Assembly: GCA_031427625.1 (NCBI GenBank)
Contig: JANPNV010000001.1
Coordinates: 1-34,246 of the forward strand
Source: JADKIH01 sp031427625
GTDB taxonomy: Bacteria > Bacteroidota > Bacteroidia > AKYH767-A > 2013-40CM-41-45
Reading direction: 5' to 3'
DNA: 34,246 bases
Shown piece by piece: positions 1 through 8,518 of the stretch (its first letter is position 1; each line of letters opens with the position of its first letter). The position numbers were made by a program, and so were the translations under genes. Under the pieces are notes generated by a model. That model did no database searches and was not told the origin of the DNA. It saw nothing but the letters and a program-made list of their open reading frames with translations.

Positions 1-2143
1 ATTGAATGGTTGTCGTGACACATCAGATCAGTCAATAAAAATTAATAATATTCCTACAGTAAACTTCTCTTACCTACCGGCTGCAGTCTGTCAGAACAAT
101 GATGTTCTATTTAGTGATTTATCGTCAGTCGTTGGTGATACAATTTCGAAATGGGCATGGGATTTTGGAGATGGTAATATCGATTCAGCATCAAATCCTA
201 TTCACCGATATACACAACCCGGTTTATATCCCGTCTCATTAATTAGCTATTCGCCTTCCAATTGTCCGGGCGTTGTTGCCCAGCAAATATTGGATGTGAA
301 AGAAAGTCCGGTTGCTTCCTTTGCAACCTCAACAACATGTTTTGGAACAAGTACACATTTTACAAATAACTCATTACCGGCTGCCGGAAGTTCCATTGAT
401 TCTGTATTGTGGAGGTTCAGCGCAACAGATTCGAGTGGGATTTACAGTCCCGATTATTTATTCAGCACATCTGGCACTAAGACCGTATCGCTTACGGTTA
501 TATCTTCAGAAGGGTGTAAAAGCGAATACAACAACAGCCTTATCGTGCATCAATTACCAATAGCTTCTTTCACAAACGGAAATATCTGTTCAGGAACACC
601 TGTACAATTTACGAATTCAAGTAGCTGTGATGGTGCTAGCATTCTCTCCCAATATGACTGGAACTTCGGTGATTTTGCAAGTGGTGGATTAAATAATTCT
701 ACACAAAGAAATCCGTCACATACATTTTCAATGGTTCTCAATTATAACGTTACATTAATTGTTACTACCGATTATGGTTGTAAGGACACGGTAATCAAAA
801 CGCTGAATGTAAATCAAACGCCGCCAGCACAATTCACATACTCTCCTACCTGTTATGGAAGTCTGATGGAATTTTTTAACCCGGGTTCATCACTCGACAG
901 CGCATATTCATGGAGCTTTGGCGACAACCAGTCGAATCAACTAAAAGAGCCTGCGCATTTCTATGCATTTCCGGGAACATATACGGTAACTCTAAATGTG
1001 ACATCTTCATCAGGATGCATATCATCGGCAAGCAAGCAAGTAACCGTCAGTCCGATTCCTGCAGCAAATTTTATTGCAACACCAGCCTGTGTAAATACAA
1101 ATTATCAGTTAATCGATAATAGTAGTATTTTATCGGGAAGCATAAATAAATGGAACTGGCGGATTACAGGACTTACCGCACCGGACTCAATAAAAAATCC
1201 CGTTTATCTTTTTTCTGATACAGGAAATTACTCTGTCGTATTAACAGTAACATCAGATATTGGATGTACCAAAAGCATTACTAAAACCATCGGTGTACAC
1301 AACCTGCCTATAGCTAATTTTAGCTCCGACCCTCAGTTTGGAAATCCACCACTTGACATACAAACTATTGACTATTCTACAGGTGGAAGCTATTACACAT
1401 GGAATTTTGGAGACGGAACAGACACTGTTACATTGCATGAGCCGACTCATACTTACATGGATACAGGCATGTTCAGCATTACGCAGGTGGTAACAAGTAT
1501 TTATGGTTGCAGTGCTCAGTTCAGCAAAAACATTTATGTGATAAAACCGATTCTCGACATAGCGGTGACAGGCGACTCATCATACTTTGACGATAAATAT
1601 TTTCATATCGTAGCCCGAATTGCAAATCTTGGAACCCGGTCGATTAACAATCTGAAGATGCAGGCAGAATTGCAAAATGGCAGCACCGTAAGCGAAGAAA
1701 GTCAGACCACGATTCCGAACGGACAAAACGGAATACAGACATTTTATTTCCGGTCATCATTTCTGATTGACCCTTCAAATCCATTCAAGTATTACTGTAT
1801 AAAGGCAGTATTGGCTAATGGTGAGAAAGATGATTTCCCATCTAACAACGAACGATGCATTAATTTAACTGATCAGCTTGTTGGACTTGAAATTTATCCA
1901 AATCCTTGTTTTGAAGAAATGACCATAAAACTGGTACCCCCATTCAGCGATCAATTATCGGTAGAAATGTTTGATCATTCCGGAAAAAAAATTGCCACGT
2001 TGTTTGAAGGAATGACTCCTAAAGGCATGAAAGATCTTCACTATAATATGGACGGTCTTGCAGAAGGAGTTTACAGATTATCCATACGATTTGGAGAGGC
2101 GGCTTATTCGCGACAGGTAATTCATTTCAAAAGAAAAAACTAG
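1..2143 (+). CDS. Secreted PKD-repeat protein with T9SS type A sorting domain (5' partial)
   Basis: This is the C-terminal 713 residues of a large exported adhesin-like protein. The visible part starts inside a PKD repeat: the opening residues NGCRDT match the end of the repeats further on, so the true start and signal peptide lie upstream of the window. About six PKD-like repeats of 80-90 residues follow (roughly 20-515). Four keep a W-x-FGD core (WDFGDG near 52, YDWNFGD, YSWSFGD, YTWNFGD) and two are degenerate. Each tends to end in a GC dipeptide, and the linkers contain P-x-A-x-F. Residues about 518-628 look like a CARDB-type beta-sandwich. The last 80 residues are a T9SS type A domain with the YPNP motif near 634 and a terminal basic stretch. 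Such domains direct outer-membrane translocation and then surface anchoring or release. The stop overlaps the convergent methyltransferase stop. The ligand is unknown. Confidence 0.88.
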   Translation, partial: LNGCRDTSDQSIKINNIPTVNFSYLPAAVCQNNDVLFSDLSSVVGDTISKWAWDFGDGNIDSASNPIHRYTQPGLYPVSLISYSPSNCPGVVAQQILDVKESPVASFATSTTCFGTSTHFTNNSLPAAGSSIDSVLWRFSATDSSGIYSPDYLFSTSGTKTVSLTVISSEGCKSEYNNSLIVHQLPIASFTNGNICSGTPVQFTNSSSCDGASILSQYDWNFGDFASGGLNNSTQRNPSHTFSMVLNYNVTLIVTTDYGCKDTVIKTLNVNQTPPAQFTYSPTCYGSLMEFFNPGSSLDSAYSWSFGDNQSNQLKEPAHFYAFPGTYTVTLNVTSSSGCISSASKQVTVSPIPAANFIATPACVNTNYQLIDNSSILSGSINKWNWRITGLTAPDSIKNPVYLFSDTGNYSVVLTVTSDIGCTKSITKTIGVHNLPIANFSSDPQFGNPPLDIQTIDYSTGGSYYTWNFGDGTDTVTLHEPTHTYMDTGMFSITQVVTSIYGCSAQFSKNIYVIKPILDIAVTGDSSYFDDKYFHIVARIANLGTRSINNLKMQAELQNGSTVSEESQTTIPNGQNGIQTFYFRSSFLIDPSNPFKYYCIKAVLANGEKDDFPSNNERCINLTDQLVGLEIYPNPCFEEMTIKLVPPFSDQLSVEMFDHSGKKIATLFEGMTPKGMKDLHYNMDGLAEGVYRLSIRFGEAAYSRQVIHFKRKN

Positions 2144-2919
2144 TCCCAAGCCACGCTATTTCTGAAAAGGCCACTACTTTTTACGAAACAAATATCGCAT
2201 TGACCCAAAGCGCCATCATATGGCCGTCTGAGAAAGCCGGGGAAATCGTAAACACTGTAATTTCTTTCTTCCATAAATCGAATCACGTCAGTAATCAATG
2301 GGACTTTAGGGTCAAAACGGAAAAGTGATACTTCGAGAATATATACTTCGGTGACTCCGAATGTTGAGGATGCCCCTTTTAATGCCTCCAGTTCGAAGCC
2401 TTGAATATCCAATTTTATAAGGTCAGGAATGGGTAATTGCTTATCTGCAATGAGGTCATCTATTCTGACAACTTTAATACTTCTCTGTTTGCCTTTTTCT
2501 CTCAGGGTTTTGTTTTCATCCGGGATGAAAGAAGAACCCTGAAGGTCGTCCCAAACTGTAAAGGTAAGTTGGGTAGCTTCAGCACCTGCTCCAAATGGTA
2601 TATGTACGGATCCCGGAAAATCTTTAATAAATTTTTCCAAAGCAGGTATTGTTTCAACAAGGGGCTCGATGAGTATGCATTTTGAGCTTGGGAATACAGA
2701 CTTTGCTATCCTGCTCCAATGGCCTGTATTGGCGCCTACATCGAGAATTGTCGAGCAACTAAGCCCACGAGCCTTCATATCCTGAAGAAGTTTAGACATG
2801 TTTCCTATAGGCCTACCGGGTCCTCCGGGATAATTTCCAGACTCCTTTCCGGTATAAAATATTTCATACCCAAAATTTTTAAATAGATTTCTTATTAACT
2901 TTTTGACTGTTGATGTCAT
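2140..2919 (-). CDS. FkbM family SAM-dependent methyltransferase
   Basis: A 259-residue class I methyltransferase of the FkbM family, which O-methylates hydroxyls on polyketides, sugars and other glycan substituents. SAM-binding motif I is DVGANTG at residues 60-66, followed by an acidic strand end (LIEP). The family hallmark KLDIQGFE-x-E-A-L-KG is present in the C-terminal half, preceded by a VRIDDLI strand. Length fits the family. The start is an ATG 184 bases from the divergent exporter operon. The stop shares a CTAG with the upstream PKD gene's stop. Next to a glycan export operon it most likely methylates a sugar of that polymer, but the acceptor cannot be read from the sequence. A substrate unrelated to the operon is possible because it is transcribed separately. 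Confidence 0.87.
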   Translation of the reverse strand: MTSTVKKLIRNLFKNFGYEIFYTGKESGNYPGGPGRPIGNMSKLLQDMKARGLSCSTILDVGANTGHWSRIAKSVFPSSKCILIEPLVETIPALEKFIKDFPGSVHIPFGAGAEATQLTFTVWDDLQGSSFIPDENKTLREKGKQRSIKVVRIDDLIADKQLPIPDLIKLDIQGFELEALKGASSTFGVTEVYILEVSLFRFDPKVPLITDVIRFMEERNYSVYDFPGFLRRPYDGALGQCDICFVKSSGLFRNSVAWD

Positions 2920-3103
2920 CTTGAAATTTGCATTTTAGGGGCGAAAAAAATATGTTTCTTTACAAACAGAAGTCAATATTAGAAAAAAGTTCTCAGTCTG
3001 TATATTTTCTATTAATTAAGTTAAACACAATAATAAATTCAAAATAATAGTCGCCTCAACCTAATAGCTTTATAAACCGTTCGACTATTAATTACTGACC
3101 AAT

Positions 3104-3916
3104 ATGGAATACGAAATAAGGGCCAAAGAAACTTTTAACCTCAATCTCAAAGAGCTGTGGAGCTTTCGGGAGTTGATCTATTTTTTCACTCTTAGAGACA
3201 TTAAAATCAAGTACAAGCAGACCGTTTTAGGAGCCTTATGGGCTGTTCTGCAGCCATTAATGTTAATGATTGTATTTACGTTGTTTTTCGCGCCGAAATT
3301 TTCGATTACGGGCATGCCTTATCCTGTTTTTGTATTTTCAGGGCTTATGCTCTGGAATATCTTCTCGTCCGGAATTACCAATGCAGGAAATAGCATGGTT
3401 ATCAATTCGAACATAATAAAAAAAATATATTTCCCGCGACTCATCATTCCGATATCGGCCATCATTGGCACCCTTGCTGATTTTGCCATGACGCTATTGA
3501 TATTTTTCTGCTTGCTTGTTTATTATCACCAGCCGTTCTCTTTCTTGCATCTCTTAGTAAACCTTCCTCTTGCACTTGGCATAACTTTATTGACGGCCTT
3601 CGGACTCGGCAGTTTACTTGCTGCATTGAATGTAAAATACCGTGACTTCCGATATGTAATACCTTTTATGGTACAGATTTTATTATTTCTAACTCCCGTT
3701 ATCTATCCGGTATCTACGATTCCGGAAGGATGGCTCGGACAACTTCTGTTATTCAATCCGATGGCCGGAGCTATTGAAATATTACGCAGTTCATTCTATG
3801 GCACTCTACCATCAGCCATACTAATTATAAAAAGCTTTGCAGTAGCAATTGCTTTATTCATCACTGGAATTGTTTTTTTCCGCAGAACAGAATATTATTT
3901 CGCCGACCTGGTTTAA
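3104..3916 (+). CDS. wzm: ABC-2 type polysaccharide export permease (Wzm-like)
   Basis: A 270-residue integral membrane subunit of a polysaccharide ABC exporter, the Wzm/KpsM class that moves undecaprenyl-linked O-antigen or capsule chains across the inner membrane. I see six hydrophobic segments, at approximately 44-64, 75-95, 118-140, 152-175, 187-207 and 240-260. The cytoplasmic N-terminal part has the LRDIKIKYKQT stretch, and the family segment NVKYRDFRY-x4-MVQ followed by FLTPVIYP lies near residue 170-205. No signal peptide is needed. It is the first gene of the long + strand operon, and its stop shares one base with the start of the ATPase gene, so stoichiometric co-translation is likely. 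The symbol reflects family identity; exact substrate is unknown. Confidence 0.9.
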   Translation: MEYEIRAKETFNLNLKELWSFRELIYFFTLRDIKIKYKQTVLGALWAVLQPLMLMIVFTLFFAPKFSITGMPYPVFVFSGLMLWNIFSSGITNAGNSMVINSNIIKKIYFPRLIIPISAIIGTLADFAMTLLIFFCLLVYYHQPFSFLHLLVNLPLALGITLLTAFGLGSLLAALNVKYRDFRYVIPFMVQILLFLTPVIYPVSTIPEGWLGQLLLFNPMAGAIEILRSSFYGTLPSAILIIKSFAVAIALFITGIVFFRRTEYYFADLV

Positions 3917-5136
3917 TGAAGCCCATCCTAGAAGTTTACAATATTTCAAAGAAGTTTAAGATCTATCATGAGATGGTTCCTTATGATACGTTAAGAAGCA
4001 AACTTGCCAATCCTTTACGTCTTTTTTCGAGCAGGAAGTCAGAAGAATTCTGGGCGTTAAACGATGTTAGCTTTAATGTGTACCCCGGTGAATCGGTAGC
4101 CATCATTGGTAAGAATGGTGCCGGTAAATCAACTCTTCTGAAAATACTTTCGAAGATCACTCCTCCTACTTCAGGAAAAATTATATCACGTGGAAGAATA
4201 GCAAGTTTGCTGGAAGTCGGAACTGGATTTCATCCGGAACTGACTGGCAGAGAAAACATTTTTCTAAACGGATCTATTCTGGGGATGAAAAAAAGGGAAA
4301 TTACTTCTCAGTTTGATGCCATTATTGATTTTGCTGGTGTAGAAAAATTTCTTGACACGCAACTAAAACATTATTCAAGCGGTATGCAGCTGAGACTTGC
4401 ATTTGCTGTTGCTGCATTTCTGAATCCGGAGATTATGGTGATCGACGAAGTGCTTGCTGTAGGAGATGCAGACTTTCAGAAGAAATGTATCGGAAAAATG
4501 GAAAGCGTTGCACAAAGCGGCAGAACAATTTTATTTGTCAGTCATCAGATGGGCCTCGTAAACCAACTTTGTCCACGCTCAATACTTCTGAATAACGGCG
4601 CTGTACTTATCGATGACAAGACATCCGTAGTTACCGGACAGTATCTTTCCGAACAATATCAGAACAATGAAAATCATTTTCGAAATACGGCAAAGAATAC
4701 GGCGGATAAGGAATTGTTTATAGAAGAAGCTTATACTGTTGATGATAATCAAAATCTAAAAGCTGTTTTTGGATTTAATGAAAAGCCTGGAATATATATT
4801 TCGGGTGTGGCTAATAGAAATGTGAGCAATGAAGTATTGTCGATGGCTTTACTTGACAAATATGGTAATAGGGTCTTTACAGTACATAAACCACTGAACG
4901 AACTAGATCTGAATAATAATGTTTTCAGTGGTATCATGCGTATTCCATCTGATTTCATCGCGCCTAATTTCTACAGCTTCCACTTTGCAATAGTAAGGAC
5001 CGATGGACATGTATTTGATATCCATGAAGGACAATGTAGAATTCGCATTGCTGATACGGGTACTCCATTTTCTCAATACGAAGGAAAAGAATACGGAAAT
5101 ATTATTTTGAATTGCTCCTGGGAGCGGAAGAATTAA
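3916..5136 (+). CDS. wzt: Polysaccharide ABC exporter ATPase with C-terminal Wzt-type domain
   Basis: The 406-residue ATP-binding subunit that powers the preceding permease. Walker A is GKNGAGKST at 65-73, the signature is YSSGMQLRLA near 153-162, Walker B is IMVIDE at 173-178, and the H-loop histidine is in SHQM near 210. A spacer runs to about residue 250, and the remaining 150 residues resemble the Wzt C-terminal carbohydrate-binding beta-sandwich, which simple KpsT-type ATPases of about 220 residues lack. In E. coli O8/O9a-type systems this domain recognises a chemically capped chain end before export. The long C-terminal part therefore suggests that a terminal modification is read here too, which is inference. 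The start ATG overlaps the permease stop by one base. Confidence 0.9.
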   Translation: MKPILEVYNISKKFKIYHEMVPYDTLRSKLANPLRLFSSRKSEEFWALNDVSFNVYPGESVAIIGKNGAGKSTLLKILSKITPPTSGKIISRGRIASLLEVGTGFHPELTGRENIFLNGSILGMKKREITSQFDAIIDFAGVEKFLDTQLKHYSSGMQLRLAFAVAAFLNPEIMVIDEVLAVGDADFQKKCIGKMESVAQSGRTILFVSHQMGLVNQLCPRSILLNNGAVLIDDKTSVVTGQYLSEQYQNNENHFRNTAKNTADKELFIEEAYTVDDNQNLKAVFGFNEKPGIYISGVANRNVSNEVLSMALLDKYGNRVFTVHKPLNELDLNNNVFSGIMRIPSDFIAPNFYSFHFAIVRTDGHVFDIHEGQCRIRIADTGTPFSQYEGKEYGNIILNCSWERKN

Positions 5137-5144
5137 TTACAACG

Positions 5145-5696
5145 ATGATGATGAAGAATCTTTTTTCTTTAAAAAAATCTGCTAAACCTGTTGATTATTC
5201 AACCGGTGAAGGAACTGTTGTATCCGGTGTAGTTTATAAATCAGTGAATGGCGCAGAAATTAAAATCGGAAAAAACTGTTTGATAGAAGGCACTATAACC
5301 ACTTATACAGCGTCGTCAAAAATTAATATCGGCAACAATGTATTTGTAGGCAAAGGCACCCTAATCGGTTCTGCAGAAAATATTTCTATCGGGGATAATG
5401 TATTAATCTCCTTCGACTGTCTTATTCAGGATAGTGATACTCATAGTCTCGATGCCAAAGACAGAGAAAATGACCTTGTATCATGGAGGAAGGGCGAAAA
5501 AGACTGGTCAAAAATAATCATGAAGTCGATAACTATTGAATCGAATGCGTGGATAGGTGCGAAGAGTATTATCCTTAAAGGTGTACGAATTGGGAAAAAC
5601 GCAATCGTTGGTGCCGGAAGTGTTGTAACAAAAAATGTTGAAGATGATACCGTCGTTGGCGGAAATCCTGCAACTTTAATTAAAAGATTAAAATAA
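5145..5696 (+). CDS. Hexapeptide-repeat acyltransferase (LbH family)
   Basis: A left-handed beta-helix acyltransferase of the WbbJ/maltose O-acetyltransferase type, which transfers an acetyl or other acyl group from acyl-CoA to a sugar. Repeats such as KINIGNNVFVGKG, ISIGDNVLI and VRIGKNAIVGAGSVV fill most of the protein. The probable catalytic histidine sits in the loop DSDTHSLD in mid-protein. The C-terminus has the typical VVGGNPATLIKRL ending. I chose the ATG at 5145, giving 183 residues and an 8-base gap after the ATPase; ATGs at 5148 and 5151 are equally possible. An upstream TTG at 5112 would extend the protein into the ATPase gene with residues that do not resemble the family. It probably O-acylates a sugar of the exported chain. 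Confidence 0.86.
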   Translation: MMMKNLFSLKKSAKPVDYSTGEGTVVSGVVYKSVNGAEIKIGKNCLIEGTITTYTASSKINIGNNVFVGKGTLIGSAENISIGDNVLISFDCLIQDSDTHSLDAKDRENDLVSWRKGEKDWSKIIMKSITIESNAWIGAKSIILKGVRIGKNAIVGAGSVVTKNVEDDTVVGGNPATLIKRLK

Positions 5697-6481
5697 TGTC
5701 TGCCTTTCCACTTTTCATTAGAAAACCATATGCAAAACTTAAATGGTTTGCAAAAAACTATAGCAGGATCAAATATGATTCTGAAATTTTCAATAACATT
5801 CAGGGGCAACTAACCTATAATACCGACGGTCTTGCTACAAGCAATAACTGTGACTTTATAAACGAACCACGGTTTGCCAAAGCATATGAAGCGGCGAAGG
5901 CAACCAATCCATGGCCTGACTTTACATTGATGTGGCGAATTCACATTGTTTGCTGGCTGGCAGAAAATGTCAGACATCTTGTAGGAGATTTTGTGGAATG
6001 CGGTGTCAACACTGGCGCATATGCGCGCGCTATCATTGAATACATTAACTTCAACAGTACGGGAAAAACTTTTTTTCTACTTGATACATTTCAGGGATTA
6101 GATCCTGCCTATGTTACAGAAGAAGAAAAGGAAGCGGGAATCCTGAATTACAAATATCGTGACACCTATGAAGAAGTTTTAAAAACATTCAGCCCGTTTA
6201 AAACAAAAATTATAAAAGGAAGTGTGCCTGAAACTTTAGCTGAATGTAAGACAGAAAAAATTTGCTATCTGTCTATTGATATGAATAATGTCGTTCCGGA
6301 AATTGCAGCAGTAAAATATTTTTGGGATAAAATTGTCAAGGGCGGAGTACTTATCCTCGACGACTATGGATTTCCTATGCACATGCAGCAGAAAATCGCT
6401 TTTGATAAATTTGCAGGCGAAGTACATCACGAAATATTATCACTGCCAACAGGCCAGGGATTAATCATCAAGAACCATTGA
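5696..6481 (+). CDS. TylF/MycF-type sugar O-methyltransferase
   Basis: A 261-residue class I methyltransferase of the macrocin O-methyltransferase (TylF) family, enzymes that methylate sugar hydroxyls using SAM and a divalent metal. The SAM loop is ECGVNTG at 101-107, followed by LLDTF at 128-132. The acidic metal-site region shows SID at 193-195 and DDY at 222-224. The usual HIDxDLY box is altered to SIDMNNV here: the first Asp is kept, but the second acidic position reads Asn. The gene overlaps the acyltransferase stop by one base, so it belongs to the operon. Methylation of a chain sugar, possibly the terminal one recognised by Wzt, is the likely role. The regiochemistry and the effect of the altered box are unknown. 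Confidence 0.85.
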   Translation: MSAFPLFIRKPYAKLKWFAKNYSRIKYDSEIFNNIQGQLTYNTDGLATSNNCDFINEPRFAKAYEAAKATNPWPDFTLMWRIHIVCWLAENVRHLVGDFVECGVNTGAYARAIIEYINFNSTGKTFFLLDTFQGLDPAYVTEEEKEAGILNYKYRDTYEEVLKTFSPFKTKIIKGSVPETLAECKTEKICYLSIDMNNVVPEIAAVKYFWDKIVKGGVLILDDYGFPMHMQQKIAFDKFAGEVHHEILSLPTGQGLIIKNH

Positions 6482-6488
6482 TCAATTT

Positions 6489-7385
6489 ATGAAAATACTA
6501 GTTATTGGTGCAAAAGGTTTTATAGGTTCTCATCTCGTCGATTATTTCACGAAGAAAGGAATGGATGTTTTATCATGCGATGTAAAAGAAGGAATTATTG
6601 ATCCGAATTACGTACACGTTCAAAAATACAATTCAGACTTTAAATCAATTTTTGCTGAGTATGAAATCGATGCATGTGTGTATGCTGGCGGAAACGGAAG
6701 TGTGCCCTATTCACTTGAGTATCCTGAAATTGATTTTCAGCTGAATACACATACGGTAAACAGTCTTCTTGCAGCTATTCTGCAACACAGACCAAAATGC
6801 CGGTTTATTCACATCTCAAGTGCTGCTGTTTATGGATCTCCATCAAGGTTGCCTATCAGCGAAGACGAAGCAGTGAACCCACTATCGCCATATGGCTGGC
6901 ATAAATACCTGAGCGAATGTATTTGTAAAAAATACAATACGTTATATAACATACCTACTTGTAGCATCAGAGTTTTCTCTGTTTATGGCGAACGACTAAG
7001 AAAACAACTTTTCTGGGACATTTTCCAAAAAATAAAGAAATCATCTTTGATAACTTTATTCGGAAGCGGAAAGGAAAGCAGAGACTTTATTTATATTGAT
7101 GATCTAAACATTGCAATTGATAAAATTCTCAGTGGCTCAGAATTTAAAGGCGAAATTATTAACGTCGCCGCCGGAAAAGAAATTACCATCAAAACTGCGG
7201 CAGAAATATTTTGCAAATTATATGACCCATCCCTTGAACTGAAATTTAACAACGTAGTAAAACCGGGAGATCCCACTAACTGGTGGGCTAATACCACGAA
7301 ACTCGAACGTCTCGGTTTTAAACCTGAAACATCAATTGAAGCAGGACTGCGCAACTATATACAATGGCTGAAAGAAAACGAATAG
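6489..7385 (+). CDS. NAD-dependent nucleotide-sugar epimerase/dehydratase
   Basis: A 298-residue extended short-chain dehydrogenase/reductase. The N-terminus carries the dinucleotide-binding GAKGFIG at residues 7-13 after the first beta strand. The catalytic set is Ser110/Ser111 in HISSAAVYG with Tyr135 and Lys139 in PYGWHK. RVFSVYGE and the SRDFIYIDD segment are typical of GalE/RmlB-like sugar enzymes. The protein is slightly shorter than GalE (about 330 residues). It probably epimerises, dehydrates or reduces an NDP-sugar used by this operon, but the specific substrate is not recognisable. It starts seven bases after the methyltransferase gene, and its 3' end overlaps the next gene by 22 bases. 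Confidence 0.88.
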   Translation: MKILVIGAKGFIGSHLVDYFTKKGMDVLSCDVKEGIIDPNYVHVQKYNSDFKSIFAEYEIDACVYAGGNGSVPYSLEYPEIDFQLNTHTVNSLLAAILQHRPKCRFIHISSAAVYGSPSRLPISEDEAVNPLSPYGWHKYLSECICKKYNTLYNIPTCSIRVFSVYGERLRKQLFWDIFQKIKKSSLITLFGSGKESRDFIYIDDLNIAIDKILSGSEFKGEIINVAAGKEITIKTAAEIFCKLYDPSLELKFNNVVKPGDPTNWWANTTKLERLGFKPETSIEAGLRNYIQWLKENE

Positions 7386-8518
7386 CATTAAACTACCGGA
7401 CAGGATATGATTTCGCTGCCGGTATTGTAATCTATATTCAAAATGTAATTAAAGGACTTAAACTGGTCGACGATTCAATTCGCCCTCATCTTATTATCAT
7501 TTATTCTAATTCTTCATCCATTGAAGAGTTAAAAAAAATCGATTACCCTTATCTAAGCTACTATAAATTCCGGCCAATTAAATCCAACCTGCTGATAAGA
7601 GGCATTAATAAATTTTCGCGTAAATTTTTAAACAAGAACATCATCAAACGTTATTCATTTCCTACAAATGCGGATATCCTTTATCCTCATTTTGAAAATG
7701 ATGAAACTCATTATTATAAAAACAGTCTGTATTGGAAACCGGATTTTCAGGAAATGTATTATCCGAATTATTTTTCACAGCTTGAGCTGGATTACACTTA
7801 TAATTTCATGAAACGGATCGCCGCAAACCCAGACTATACACTGGTATTAAGCAGCGAAGACGCTTTCAACGACTTTAAGAAATTTTATAGTCCGTATAAG
7901 ATTAAAATAAAAATCCTCCGCTTCACTTCTATTCTTCCTGATTTGACGAAAATTAATGTTGAAGCTACTTTAAAAAAATACAACATAAAAAAAAGATATT
8001 TTCTGATTGCCAACCAATTCTGGCCTCATAAAAATCATTTACTTGCGCTTGACGCATTGCGTCAGACTGTTGGAGAATACGATGATTTTGTACTGGTACT
8101 CACGGGCAAGAAAAGTACATATCGTGATAAAAAATATTTCGTTACACTCGAGAAATTTATCATCGATAATAATCTCAAACAAAATGTGAAGATGACCGGA
8201 TTTATTTCACGGGAAGATCAGCTTATCCTCATGCAAAATGCCGTCGCCGTTATTCAACCTTCCCTTTTTGAAGGATGGAGTACAGTAATAGAAGATTGCA
8301 AAGCGCTTGGTCAATTTGTTATTGCGGCAGATCTGGATGTAAACACTGAACAGTTGCAAACGAATTGCGTTTTCTTTGGCAGAAATAATTCTGAAGAACT
8401 GGCTGGCCACATGAAAAATCTACTTAAGAATGGCAAAAAAATAATTCAGAGTGACTATTCAAAAAATATAGACGACTTTAAACAGGACCTGATAAAGGTT
8501 TTTGATCTAAGTAAATAA
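7364..8518 (+). CDS. Glycosyltransferase, GT4-like (GT-B fold)
   Basis: A 384-residue cytoplasmic GT-B glycosyltransferase. The N-terminal half is divergent, while the C-terminal half has the NQFWPHKNH strand/loop near residue 216, the VKMTGFISREDQ segment, and the nucleotide-sugar binding region PSLFEGWSTVIED around 299-311. In a canonical EX7E motif the second position is Glu; here it aligns with Asp, with a Glu just before it, a variant common in related proteins. The start ATG lies 22 bases inside the epimerase gene, the longest same-strand overlap in the operon. No in-frame ATG after the epimerase stop would keep the N-terminal strand RIALNY. Donor and acceptor are unknown. Confidence 0.84.
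   Translation: MAERKRIALNYRTGYDFAAGIVIYIQNVIKGLKLVDDSIRPHLIIIYSNSSSIEELKKIDYPYLSYYKFRPIKSNLLIRGINKFSRKFLNKNIIKRYSFPTNADILYPHFENDETHYYKNSLYWKPDFQEMYYPNYFSQLELDYTYNFMKRIAANPDYTLVLSSEDAFNDFKKFYSPYKIKIKILRFTSILPDLTKINVEATLKKYNIKKRYFLIANQFWPHKNHLLALDALRQTVGEYDDFVLVLTGKKSTYRDKKYFVTLEKFIIDNNLKQNVKMTGFISREDQLILMQNAVAVIQPSLFEGWSTVIEDCKALGQFVIAADLDVNTEQLQTNCVFFGRNNSEELAGHMKNLLKNGKKIIQSDYSKNIDDFKQDLIKVFDLSK

Noticed and set aside
3001..3072. TATATTTT and TAGCTTTA as possible -7 elements for the glycan operon
   Set aside because: Each misses the final G and neither has a TTTG box about 19 bases upstream; the operon promoter remains unlocated.
5112..5144. Longer TTG start for the hexapeptide acyltransferase
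   Set aside because: It would lie inside the ATPase gene and adds residues unlike the family; ATG codons at 5145-5151 give a normal N-terminus.
5441..5809. Open frame of 122 codons on the minus strand
   Set aside because: It spans the junction of two well-supported + strand genes (acyltransferase and TylF methyltransferase) and has no start context or domain.
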